Source: a virus
Length of the DNA: 47,327 bases
Strand: one strand, 5' to 3'
Virus record (IMG/VR): IMGVR_UViG_3300009168_000021
Span: 1 to 47,327 of that record
The notes under the pieces were generated by a model. The model worked only from the letters and a program-made list of their open reading frames with translations. It had not been told where the DNA came from and ran no database searches. This document shows positions 31,309 to 38,729 of this stretch, piece after piece (positions within the stretch are counted from its first letter, which is position 1; the number at the start of each line of letters is the position of its first letter). The position numbers were made by a program, and so were the translations under genes.

Positions 31309-31511
31309 GTGTGGGTGTGCCCGTCGCGTTCTATTCCTACGGTCATGCCGTGCCAGTCTGGAAGCATCCAACAACCTAGCAGCGTCGAATAATAGGTCCG
31401 GCGACGAAGGGCGCGATAGCGCCCTAGAACCGGATGGCGGGGCGAGTGTTGTTCGTTGTCGCGTTGTGCCAGATGCAACAGGGCGCGACGTTCGTTCATG
31501 TTCATTTTCAT
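31305..31511 (-). CDS. Small basic protein
   Basis: The ATG at 31511 overlaps the upstream stop (ATGA). The 68-aa product is rich in Arg, His and Leu (NERRALLHLAQRDNEQH, YRALRRRTYYSTLLGCW). In-frame ATGs at codons 3 and 5 are alternatives. No family is recognised; it belongs to the chain of coupled small genes. Confidence 0.55.
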   Translation of the reverse strand: MKMNMNERRALLHLAQRDNEQHSPRHPVLGRYRALRRRTYYSTLLGCWMLPDWHGMTVGIERDGHTHT

Positions 31512-31756
31512 AGCGGATTCCTTTCACGGTCCCAAAGCTCGAAACAATCCCCGCCATCAATGCGGATAACGCCCCGGCGTTTCCGCACCTTGCTAGTCGC
31601 TAGTCGGATTGCGTCTGGCATGTTCGCCGCACAGACGCGCACGTCTGTGGTGTTGCATCCGCTATTCGTGCGGTAGCGAACATGCACAACGAATGTTAGC
31701 GGCGCAAAGCGTCGCAATGCTTTAGCGGTCATGGCGTGCTTTCCGGCATACGTCAT
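31508..31756 (-). CDS. Small hypothetical protein
   Basis: The 82-aa product has a basic N-terminus (AGKHAMTAKALRRFAP), a beta-type middle (TFVVHVRYRTNSGC) and a helix-strand C-terminus ending CFELWDRERNPL. Both ends overlap neighbours by 4 bp (ATGA). No motif is recognised. Confidence 0.6.
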   Translation of the reverse strand: MTYAGKHAMTAKALRRFAPLTFVVHVRYRTNSGCNTTDVRVCAANMPDAIRLATSKVRKRRGVIRIDGGDCFELWDRERNPL

Positions 31757-31857
31757 GACAGCAACGCGAGTAAGAGAACGCCGAAAGCAAATCCCATCGC
31801 GGCCCCGATTAGACCGCGCAAGAGTTCCGGCAGAATTGCGTCTGTTTCGTTTGTCAT
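31753..31857 (-). CDS. Tiny membrane peptide (34 aa)
   Basis: The ATG at 31857 begins a 34-aa product, MTNETDAILPELLRGLIGAA, followed by a hydrophobic MGFAFGVLLLALLS end: one transmembrane helix with an acidic head. Its stop overlaps the next start (ATGA). It is too short for routine calling but fits the coupled chain. Confidence 0.55.
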   Translation of the reverse strand: MTNETDAILPELLRGLIGAAMGFAFGVLLLALLS

Positions 31858-31875
31858 TGGTCTGATCTTTCCTGA

Positions 31876-31965
31876 TTAGAGGGGCAACAGGGCCGCGCAG
31901 AAAAGCGCGATAGCCAAAAGCGCGGCCCCTAGGCGAGGTAGCAAAACTAGGACAAGGCGAATCAT
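31876..31965 (-). CDS. Tiny membrane peptide (29 aa)
   Basis: The ATG at 31965 overlaps the stop of the 159-aa gene (ATGA). The 29-aa product, MIRLVLVLLPRLGAALLAIA then LFCAALLPL, is almost entirely hydrophobic with two Arg. It may insert in the membrane. Expression depends on the coupling, as no separate ribosome site is clear. Confidence 0.5.
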   Translation of the reverse strand: MIRLVLVLLPRLGAALLAIALFCAALLPL

Positions 31966-32441
31966 TGCAGCGTGCCGCGCGTGGCGGTTCCTGGCCGTGT
32001 CAAATCGGCAAGGTCTGAGTCCATGATTGCGATAGAGCAATCCTGTAAGACCTTCAGCGGGGCTAGGGTCGCGCGGCCATGCTCTGGCTTCAGAATGTAT
32101 TGAACCGCACAAGCGCGCGTTCCATCGCGGGCTTGCGCCAAGTAAATGTAGCAACGCCGCGCGTCGGGATGGTCTGCCGCGTTCTCAGTATCGGGCAACG
32201 CGTCGCCAGGATTTTGCGCGATGATGCAACCCTCCAAGCAAGTGATAGTTAGGAACGCGTCCCGGATCGCCGCTTGGATTTGCGGCGCGGTCACGTTCTC
32301 CAGCGGCAATACCTCGAAACCTGTTTTGCTCGGCGCGATAACAAGCGCGGCGGGTAGTTCGCCTTCCTGTCGGAAGAATCGAGCGTTGATATCCGCAAAA
32401 CGCGACACGATACCCAGTAACAAGTCAGTGCGATTTTCCAT
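31962..32441 (-). CDS. Hypothetical protein of the ATPase operon
   Basis: The 159-aa product has a helical N-terminus (MENRTDLLLGIVSRFADINARFF) and a mixed alpha/beta body with several Cys (TITCLEGCIIAQ, CYIYLAQ, RACAVQY). A good AAAGGAAC-type ribosome site lies upstream. It follows the VWA-like gene after a 93-bp gap that contains a large hairpin. No family is recognised. Confidence 0.6.
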   Translation of the reverse strand: MENRTDLLLGIVSRFADINARFFRQEGELPAALVIAPSKTGFEVLPLENVTAPQIQAAIRDAFLTITCLEGCIIAQNPGDALPDTENAADHPDARRCYIYLAQARDGTRACAVQYILKPEHGRATLAPLKVLQDCSIAIMDSDLADLTRPGTATRGTLQ

Positions 32442-32492
32442 GGCGTTAGTTCCTTTCGTGGTTCCGTTTCCGGCAGGCTTAGGCTTGCCGCC

Positions 32493-32524
32493 AATGCGCC
32501 GCGCGCTTTCACGCGTGGCGCATT
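32493..32524. promoter_or_regulatory. Large hairpin within the ATPase operon
   Basis: AATGCGCC (32493-32500) pairs with GGCGCATT (32517-32524), and inner CGCG segments extend the stem with one mismatch, around a 6-nt loop. No T-run follows on the - strand. It lies between the VWA-like gene and the 159-aa gene and could be an RNA processing or attenuation element that sets the ratio of ATPase to small proteins. Confidence 0.5.
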
Positions 32525-32534
32525 AGCTCCAAGT

Positions 32535-33458
32535 CTAGGCCGCCTCTTGGCGCGGGAATGCCGGACAGTCTTGTTCCTGTAGTTTGCGAATGAAAAACGC
32601 GAGTCCCGTTGTGGCCGCTGCTTGTTCGTTTTCGAACATCGGCGCACACGAGGCGAGCGACGGCAGCACATAGACTCCTGCGTCTGGTTTGTTTGCGTAA
32701 TCCGTTGTTGCGCCTAAGGTCACTTGCAGTGGACGATTGAACGCGTCTCCGGATCGGCATGCGAAAACGAGGCGACGGAAGGCGGACGTGTGGCCAATGC
32801 TGAACGCTATCTTTCCAATGTCCGCAGACTGTCCGGCTTGTTTCACGGTGAAAGACGTCTCGTGAAAGAAGTGCGCGTCTGCTTGGTTCGATAGGCTTGT
32901 GGCGATTAGCTCGACTTGGAAATTTGCGGACTCTATCGCGTCAATGATTGCCGCGACAACGGCCGCCTTGTGCTGGAATGTTGCGGCCAGGATTGAGGTA
33001 TTGCCGCCCATGTGATGCACGATTGTTAGTACGGGCTTGCGACGCAATGCGGCCGTATCAATGCGTCGCATGTTCATAGGATTGCCGGACAACGCGCGGG
33101 CAACGCTAGGATAGGCTCCAGCAACATCCCAACGTGCAAGGCGCGGTCCCGTGGGATTTGCGGCGTTGATTTTGTCGCGCAACTTGCTCGCCTTGTCCGC
33201 GCCTTCCGGCCACCCAGTGCGGCATAGCCGGATTGCGTGTTCCATGTCATAGGTGCCATTGAATTTAAAATCTTTGTCCCAAGCATCGCGAGTCCAGCAA
33301 TCCGATTCCTTGATTGCCTCAACGTGCTGGCACAACGACTCCGGCGACGTGAAATGGGCATGGCTAACGGTCGCCTGGATTTTTCCTTTGCCGGTGATAA
33401 CGGGCAACAGACTCCGCAAGCCGGAGTCGTTGCCACTGTATCGGTGGATGGTTTCCAT
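32535..33458 (-). CDS. DUF7192-like degenerate VWA protein
   Basis: The 307-aa product has a C-terminal half that reads like a VWA fold: VLTIVHHMGGNTSI, then a FQHKAAVVAAIIDAIESANFQVELIATS helix-strand unit. The usual DxSxS metal motif is replaced by HHMGGNTS. This pattern fits my memory of DUF7192. The N-terminus (METIHRYSGNDSGLRSLLP) is separate. It directly follows the MoxR-like ATPase (TAATG overlap), and such ATPase-VWA pairs (CobS-CobT, RavA-ViaA) act together in metal insertion or protein remodelling. The substrate here is unknown. Confidence 0.65.
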   Translation of the reverse strand: METIHRYSGNDSGLRSLLPVITGKGKIQATVSHAHFTSPESLCQHVEAIKESDCWTRDAWDKDFKFNGTYDMEHAIRLCRTGWPEGADKASKLRDKINAANPTGPRLARWDVAGAYPSVARALSGNPMNMRRIDTAALRRKPVLTIVHHMGGNTSILAATFQHKAAVVAAIIDAIESANFQVELIATSLSNQADAHFFHETSFTVKQAGQSADIGKIAFSIGHTSAFRRLVFACRSGDAFNRPLQVTLGATTDYANKPDAGVYVLPSLASCAPMFENEQAAATTGLAFFIRKLQEQDCPAFPRQEAA

Positions 33459-34672
33459 TAGCGCGCCCTCGCCTCAATGCGAGAACGAACCTCGGAGTCG
33501 AGTCCCTTCCAGATGCACATGGACTCGACGTCGTTCGAGGGCACTCCGGCGGCTAAAAGTTTTTCGCCAAAAATCGAAGCGCGCGGTGAAATCACGATGC
33601 GCGCCTTTTCAGCGAAAGCAGCATGACGCAGGGATTGAACGCGCTTTAGCCACGATACGTTGCCGCACAACGCGGCCTCTAGTTTTTCGTCATAGTCCCA
33701 ATCGATAAAGACGAAACGATCTAGCGTTGCGCCGTCGAGTTGATTGCGCCCAACGTAGATACGATCGGCACCGTTGCCCCATGTGTTCGCGCACGCGACG
33801 CATTGGAAGCCCGCGCCCTTCATGATCGGCTCTACGCAATCCGGGAAAGCGGCGTATCCATTGGCCATGCCCGCGTTCAATGTGAGCAGCGCGGCCGGAT
33901 CGTCTGCGTCTATTTCGTCTTTTACGAAAACATGTCCGCTTTGGAACGCGTCGCGATAGGGCGTTGAATGATATTTGCCGTGTGCATCCACAAAGCCCGT
34001 TAGCTTGTGCTCGCCACTTACCGCGCCTTCAATGCGGAAAAGTTTCTGTACCGCAGTAGCGGCCATTTCTGCGGCCGTCGTTTTGCCAGACCCGGCAGGG
34101 CCGGACAAAAAGACGTGTAAGCCGCAAGCTAGTGCTTTCACAAGCAACGGAAACTTGTGGTGCATCGGCATTGTGCCGACGTACAAAGGTTCGTCGTTTG
34201 GCTTTACGACCTCAATCCGAGTAACAGGCACAAGCCCCGGCAGTTCGCGTTTGATGATTGCGACCACGGCCGCATCATCGATGCTTGCCGCCTTGGGCTG
34301 CACGCGCGCGGCGATGACGCGAACCGCCTCTGCTAGTGCGGCGTCTGCGTCGTCGTCTTTTGGTTCGTTCATGATCGTGACCGGCAGCATTGGCGTGCTT
34401 GCCGGTTCGTCTGCCGTGGCCGTGGGCGCGCTTGTTGTTGGCGCGTGGATGCTTGCGGCTTGCTTGTGGAGACGTTCCAGGGTCGCGCCGGATACGTCGT
34501 TATACGCCTCTGCAATCTCGCGCAGTTTCAGGTCGCAAACGAAAGCAGACGAAAGCCCGTTAGCTGTCAGCCATTTCCGGGTGATAGGACGATTTTCCAT
34601 AGTCACAAGCAAAGACCCGCGCGGCCCTAGCAGGGATTCGAGTTCTGCGGTGTTGGATGTTGGCGTTCGCAT
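33458..34672 (-). CDS. MoxR/CobS-like AAA+ ATPase
   Basis: The 404-aa protein has a Walker A motif GPAGSGKT (residues 191-198), a Walker B-like VFVKDEIDA (about 248-256), a CVACANTWGNG sensor-1 segment and a LDRFVFIDWDYDE region typical of MoxR/CobS-type AAA+ proteins. The N-terminal 170 residues hold a helical domain (MENRPITRKWLTANGLSSAFV) and a Pro/Ala/Thr-rich linker. It is the first gene of the leftward operon, behind a promoter with inverted operator half-sites at 34713-34768. Confidence 0.85.
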   Translation of the reverse strand: MRTPTSNTAELESLLGPRGSLLVTMENRPITRKWLTANGLSSAFVCDLKLREIAEAYNDVSGATLERLHKQAASIHAPTTSAPTATADEPASTPMLPVTIMNEPKDDDADAALAEAVRVIAARVQPKAASIDDAAVVAIIKRELPGLVPVTRIEVVKPNDEPLYVGTMPMHHKFPLLVKALACGLHVFLSGPAGSGKTTAAEMAATAVQKLFRIEGAVSGEHKLTGFVDAHGKYHSTPYRDAFQSGHVFVKDEIDADDPAALLTLNAGMANGYAAFPDCVEPIMKGAGFQCVACANTWGNGADRIYVGRNQLDGATLDRFVFIDWDYDEKLEAALCGNVSWLKRVQSLRHAAFAEKARIVISPRASIFGEKLLAAGVPSNDVESMCIWKGLDSEVRSRIEARAR

Positions 34673-34712
34673 TTTGGATTTTCCTGTGTTTTCAATGGCT
34701 TAATTGGTGCCT

Positions 34713-34768
34713 GTTGTGAGGCGCATTGCCCCGCGCCTTTTATTGCTCACAATACCCGACAAAGTCAA
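34713..34768 (-). promoter_or_regulatory. Promoter and operators of the ATPase operon
   Basis: On the - strand TTGACT (complement of 34763-34768) is a -35 with CAATAA at 17-bp spacing. Two half-sites flank the likely start: CTCACAA at 34746-34752 (reads TTGTGAG on the - strand) and TTGTGAG at 34714-34720 on the + strand, 25 bp apart in inverted orientation. The half-site matches the repressor operators, so this accessory operon may be silent in lysogens or under its own control. Confidence 0.55.
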
Positions 34769-34828
34769 CATTCTAATCGACCCCTACACGCGTTTGCGTG
34801 TTTGGGGCTGATTGGGCTAGGTTTTCGA

Positions 34829-35293
34829 ATGCCCGACGTGCCGCAACAAGAGCGTGATTTTTGCCGGATACTTGTCGAAACCGGGAATCCAGTATCGGCG
34901 GGAAAACTAGCGGGAATAGACGGCAAGCAAGCCATGACGCGCTTGCGCGTTCAGCGGCATCTGCGCGACCTATTGAATGCGCGATTATTGGCCATTGTGC
35001 CCAAAATGCTCGGAGTCATGGAGCGCCTTGCCTGCGACCCTGCGGTTCCGAGTGCGGTAAGGCGGCTTGCCGCAGCGGACATATTGGACCGTGCGGGCCT
35101 CGTACAAGCCAGTGCGGCGGCACTGGCGAAGCCCGTGGAGAGTTTAAGTGAAATGCCTGCCCGCGACCTACGGGCACTAGTGGAGCGTCTGGAAGGCGAG
35201 CTATTCGCCAGGGCGCGCCCTGTTCGGGACCTGGAGCTCGAAGCATCACAACCCGCGCCAAGGGAACCTAAGTCGTTGGCGTTCCTCGACTAG
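34829..35293 (+). CDS. Small terminase subunit-like protein
   Basis: From the ATG at 34829 the 154-aa product has a helical, HTH-like N-terminus (RDFCRILVETGNPVSAGKLAGIDGKQAM), a middle LLAIVPKMLGVMERLACDPAVPSAVRRLAAADILDRAGL segment typical of phage small terminases and a charged C-terminus. Small terminases bind the packaging site and direct the large subunit. The large subunit lies about 6.6 kb downstream on the same strand. A TTG at 34802 is a possible earlier start. The stretch shares the CTAG-rich composition of the ATPase operon. Confidence 0.65.
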   Translation: MPDVPQQERDFCRILVETGNPVSAGKLAGIDGKQAMTRLRVQRHLRDLLNARLLAIVPKMLGVMERLACDPAVPSAVRRLAAADILDRAGLVQASAAALAKPVESLSEMPARDLRALVERLEGELFARARPVRDLELEASQPAPREPKSLAFLD

Positions 35294-35502
35294 GCTTGCC
35301 TGTTCGGGGCAGAAACCGGGGGACGGCCCTTGAACATGCCTTGTCTTTTTAGGTCTGCTTTGTCTGCTAAGTCTTTGATCTTATTCATAAAAGACCGACC
35401 CGGCCTATGGCCGACCCCCGCCCCCTGGCACCCCCCGCGACGCGCGAGCAGCGATTGGCCAACCCCCCGGCGCTAAATTTTCAAATTTGGCAAAAGTAGC
35501 CA

Positions 35503-35592
35503 TGTTCGGGGTCCTTTCTGTCCTGTTTTCGCGGTTCGAGGCCCTTTTTGGCTCATTTTCACGGTTCGAGGCCGTTTCTGTCCTGTTTTCGC
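35503..35592 (+). repeat. Three 30-bp direct repeats upstream of the late promoter
   Basis: Three abutting 30-bp units lie at 35503-35532, 35533-35562 and 35563-35592. Units 1 and 3 share TTTCTGTCCTGTTTTCGC; units 2 and 3 share GGTTCGAGGCC. The array ends 11 bp before the -35 of the candidate late promoter, where binding sites of an activator or antiterminator would be expected. Confidence 0.8.
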
Positions 35593-35603
35593 CTAAGCCC
35601 CCC

Positions 35604-35632
35604 TTGACGCGCCCGCGTCGGGGATGGCACGA
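35604..35632 (+). promoter_or_regulatory. Candidate late promoter
   Basis: TTGACG (35604-35609) is a good -35; the -10 at 17- or 18-bp spacing (GCACGA or CACGAT) is weak, as is usual for activator-dependent or alphaproteobacterial promoters. Transcripts would start near 35639 and meet a strong terminator about 25 bp later. Confidence 0.45.
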
Positions 35633-35662
35633 TCCGGTTGCAAACCTTGATTGTTGAAACTC

Positions 35663-35705
35663 GGCCCGACCCGCTCCCCAAGAGCGCGGTCGGGCCTCTT
35701 CGTTT
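35663..35705 (+). terminator. Strong hairpin terminator in the late leader
   Basis: GGCCCGACC (35663-35671) and CGCTC (35672-35676) pair with GAGCG (35682-35686) and GGTCGGGCC (35688-35696), leaving a 5-nt loop and one bulged base, and TCTTCGTTTT follows. It would end a leader RNA of roughly 60-70 nt from the promoter at 35604, or the small terminase transcript. Confidence 0.75.
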
Positions 35706-35858
35706 TGGCTCTGTTCGAGCAATCTCGCCCGTGGTATGGGTTTTTCTGGTGGTAGAGGGCGTTCTTGGCGTTCGCACTCTTCCGTGGTGGGGGGCTGGAT
35801 CACCACCCGATGGTGATTCGGCCCCCGTTTCCCGTGAAACAGGCCAAAAAGGCCCGAA

Positions 35859-36653
35859 ATGCCGGATCTGGGCACGATCATCAGGGAAGCCGCTGGCCGT
35901 TATGGCCTATCACCGGAAATGATGCTGCGCATCGCGCAGATCGAGTCGGGCATGAACCCCCGAAACGCCAACCCCAGGTCTTCGGCACGCGGCGTCTACC
36001 AGTTCATGACCAAACCGGGGGGGAGCTGGGGCGAGTACGGGCGTGGCCAGGACGTGCTCGATCCGCACGCCAACGTGGACGCCGGAGCAAGGTACATCAA
36101 GGACAACATGGCCACGCTCCGCACCAAGCTGGGGCGCGAACCCGCCGATTGGGAGGTGTATTTAGCTCATCAGCAGGGACGCGCTGGCGCTCCCGCGCTT
36201 CTCGCGAATCCCAACGCCAGAGCGGTCGATGTGCTGTCGCAGTTTTACAGGAAACCCGGCGTGGCCAGGGACGCGGTGGTCTTGAACGGGGGACGCGAGG
36301 ACATGACAGCGGGTGAGTTCGCAGCTCTTTGGAAGGCGAAATATGAAGGCACAAACCCCTCCGGCGGTGGTCGAGCCGCGCGCGTTGCGTCGGCAGCTCC
36401 GGCTTCAGCCGCTGGAACAGCGCCGCAAGCGATCAACGCTACCGACCCCATCGCGCTCCAGCAGACCGGCGCGCAGGTGACCAATCCCCAGGCGCTGGCG
36501 TTCGCGGGACCGGCGATGCTCGGGAGTGTTTTCACTGATGCGCTTGCCCCGCTGAAGAAGCCGGTCGATCCGAACGATCTCATCAGGAAGCCAAAGAGCG
36601 TCGGAAACATTTTAGGTGATCTCGGTCAGCCGGTTCACTTGTCCGGCGCATAG
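35859..36653 (+). CDS. Lytic transglycosylase (SLT domain) virion protein
   Basis: The 264-aa product has an SLT/goose-lysozyme-type domain at residues 1-125: the catalytic Glu is E29 in RIAQIESGMNP, followed by SSARGVYQFM and a DPHANVDAGARYIKDN segment. It cleaves the glycan strand. The C-terminal half is Ala/Pro-rich and low in structure. Its place ahead of the tail fibre genes, away from the endolysin, suggests a virion-associated enzyme that opens the wall on DNA entry. No signal peptide is visible. Confidence 0.85.
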   Translation: MPDLGTIIREAAGRYGLSPEMMLRIAQIESGMNPRNANPRSSARGVYQFMTKPGGSWGEYGRGQDVLDPHANVDAGARYIKDNMATLRTKLGREPADWEVYLAHQQGRAGAPALLANPNARAVDVLSQFYRKPGVARDAVVLNGGREDMTAGEFAALWKAKYEGTNPSGGGRAARVASAAPASAAGTAPQAINATDPIALQQTGAQVTNPQALAFAGPAMLGSVFTDALAPLKKPVDPNDLIRKPKSVGNILGDLGQPVHLSGA

Positions 36654-36728
36654 AAACAGCGTATTTGTTCGAGCTGCTTCGGCCGCACCGCCGCATCGCC
36701 ACCGGCTCTACCGTCACGGTAGCAAGCG

Positions 36729-38729
36729 ATGCCGCAGCCGACCCCGTACAACAGAATCACGAATTTTCAGAACGATCAGGCGCTTCATCCGACTGATCCG
36801 TATCCCGCGCCGAAGGTCGATCAAGAATACAACGCGATCAAGATCACGACCGACGAGATCCTGCAAAATCTTGCGCTGATCCAGCGTGACGACGGCGAAC
36901 TCGCCAACGATAGTGTTGGCCAGGATCAGTTGCGGGACGATGTCTATGTTGGCTTCGGCAAGCCGGAGCCGTGGATGCCGAACCACGATTATGTCGGCTC
37001 GAACACCGTCTTTCATCTGAATGCTTATTACTATTGTCAGGTCACGCACACGTCTTCGACTGATTTCAACGCGGATTTCGCGTTGGGCTACTGGCTGGTG
37101 ATCGTTGACTTTGAAGACGTTCACTTTGACGCGGACATCGAAGCGATTGGCGCGCTGACCGGAACAGGTTTTTCGTATCGCGTCTCCGATGGCGTCTGGA
37201 AGACCAAGCTGATCCAGGGCAGTCCGCTTGTTCCGGAGTCGTCTATCGATGTTCAGGACAACACCGATCCGTTGAACAACGTCGCGGTCAAGCTGGTCAA
37301 CGATGCGCAAGCGCCCGGTGCGAGCAAAGTCTACGGCACCAACGGCGCTGGCGTTAAGGGCTGGAAAGCGGACCCGCTGCCGCCAGCAACCGGCGTCACG
37401 CCGGGGAGCTACACCAGCACCAATTTGACGGTGCAGGCAGACGGAAGAATCACCGCAGCGGCCAACGGCACTTCGGTCGCGACCACGGTGGCTGGTGATT
37501 CACCGCCGGTTGGCGTTCCGCCAGGGACGATGTGGTACGAGAGCGACACCGGCGGTTTGTATATCAGCTACAACGACGGCACGTCGGTGCAGTGGGTGCA
37601 GATCAACGGGCCGGTCCCGGCGGGTGCCATCGGCGTGACAGACGCGTCGATGCGCGCGTTCGCCGCGCCGCTCGATGCGCTGGCGTATTCAGGGATGCAG
37701 ATCAACGGCGGCATGAGCGTCAACCAGGAAGGTTTGGCCTCGCGCGCCGACAATGGCTACATCTGCGACGGCTGGCAGTTGGCTGTTAGCGTGAGCGGCG
37801 CGGTGGTGTCATCGGGTGCGGCGGCTAACGCTGGCCCCCCGCTTTTTGGCGGCGGGCACACGCACTACGCTTACGTTGTGACCGCCACGGCGAAGCCGGT
37901 GCTGGCGGCTGGCGATGTCTGTTCGTTGAACCAGATCTTCGAGGGCTTCCGGGTGGCGCGGCTCGGTTGGGGAACGCCGGAAGCGCAGCCGATCACGATT
38001 GGGTTCTGGAGCTTGAACACGGTTGCCGGTATCTACAACGGCAGCATCCGCAACAACGGGGCTTCGCGTTCATATGTCTTCACATATAACCAGGCCGTTG
38101 GCGGCGTTCCCGAGTATCACACTGTCACCATCCCTGGTGACACCGCTGGCGTTTGGCTGAAAGACCAGAACGCGGGCATCATCCTGTCGTTCGCGGTGGC
38201 GAGCGGATCTGATTTCACCACGACTCCCGGTGATCTGTGGGTCGCCGGAAACTTTGTCGCGAGGCCGCTCCACATCAATGTCCTGGCGGCGAACGGCAAC
38301 GCGATCCGCATCACGGGCGTTGTCGTCGTCCCCGGCAGCAACGCCCCGGCAGCGGCGCAGTCGGCGCTGATCGTGCGGCCGTATGATGACGAGCTGCTGA
38401 CGTGTCAGCGATACTTGCAACGGATCAGCAGTTCGGCAGCGCAATCGATCTATGGGTCTGGCGTCGTCTTTTCTGCAACGACGTTGCTGCTCGGGATTCC
38501 ATTTCTGGTGCCAATGCGAATAGCTCCAACTTTTACGACGGCGGCAGCGGCGAATTTTCATGCGGTGCAAGGCGGGGGACTTGTGTCGGTGAGTTCGCTG
38601 GTGGCGGAAGTGACCACGCAATTCATGGCGTCCATCAACTGCACGATAGCCGCTGGCAATGCCGGTCAGGCTGGTGTGCTGCGTTCCGCCAACGCGAATA
38701 GTTGGATGCAAATGAACGCGAGGATCTGA
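36729..38729 (+). CDS. Tail fibre or tailspike protein
   Basis: The 666-aa product has an N-terminal part typical of podovirus fibre proteins (YNRITNFQNDQALHPTDPYP, DQEYNAIKITTDEILQNLALIQRDDGELAN), a repetitive Thr/Gly/Val middle, a GTMWYESDTGGLYISYNDGTS motif, and a C-terminal receptor-type domain beginning ALAYSGMQINGGMSVNQEG. That last domain is shared with the next gene. The N-terminus likely docks on the tail and the C-terminus contacts the host. Confidence 0.75.
   Translation: MPQPTPYNRITNFQNDQALHPTDPYPAPKVDQEYNAIKITTDEILQNLALIQRDDGELANDSVGQDQLRDDVYVGFGKPEPWMPNHDYVGSNTVFHLNAYYYCQVTHTSSTDFNADFALGYWLVIVDFEDVHFDADIEAIGALTGTGFSYRVSDGVWKTKLIQGSPLVPESSIDVQDNTDPLNNVAVKLVNDAQAPGASKVYGTNGAGVKGWKADPLPPATGVTPGSYTSTNLTVQADGRITAAANGTSVATTVAGDSPPVGVPPGTMWYESDTGGLYISYNDGTSVQWVQINGPVPAGAIGVTDASMRAFAAPLDALAYSGMQINGGMSVNQEGLASRADNGYICDGWQLAVSVSGAVVSSGAAANAGPPLFGGGHTHYAYVVTATAKPVLAAGDVCSLNQIFEGFRVARLGWGTPEAQPITIGFWSLNTVAGIYNGSIRNNGASRSYVFTYNQAVGGVPEYHTVTIPGDTAGVWLKDQNAGIILSFAVASGSDFTTTPGDLWVAGNFVARPLHINVLAANGNAIRITGVVVVPGSNAPAAAQSALIVRPYDDELLTCQRYLQRISSSAAQSIYGSGVVFSATTLLLGIPFLVPMRIAPTFTTAAAANFHAVQGGGLVSVSSLVAEVTTQFMASINCTIAAGNAGQAGVLRSANANSWMQMNARI

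Larger units (their letters stand above)
35294..35858 (+). other. Non-coding control region ahead of the late genes
   Basis: This 565-bp gap holds a T-rich stretch (35340-35400) with two copies of the AAAAGAC/GTCTTTT motif, a C-rich tract (35410-35440), three 30-bp direct repeats (35503-35592), a promoter candidate (35604-35632) and a strong terminator (35663-35705). I see no convincing gene. It is the best place for a packaging site or a late-gene control site. Confidence 0.65.

Noticed and set aside
35625-35642. A sigma-54-like TGGCAC...TTGCA pair in the late control region
   Set aside because: The spacing between the GG and GC elements is 12 bp where 10 is required, so it is not a valid sigma-54 promoter.
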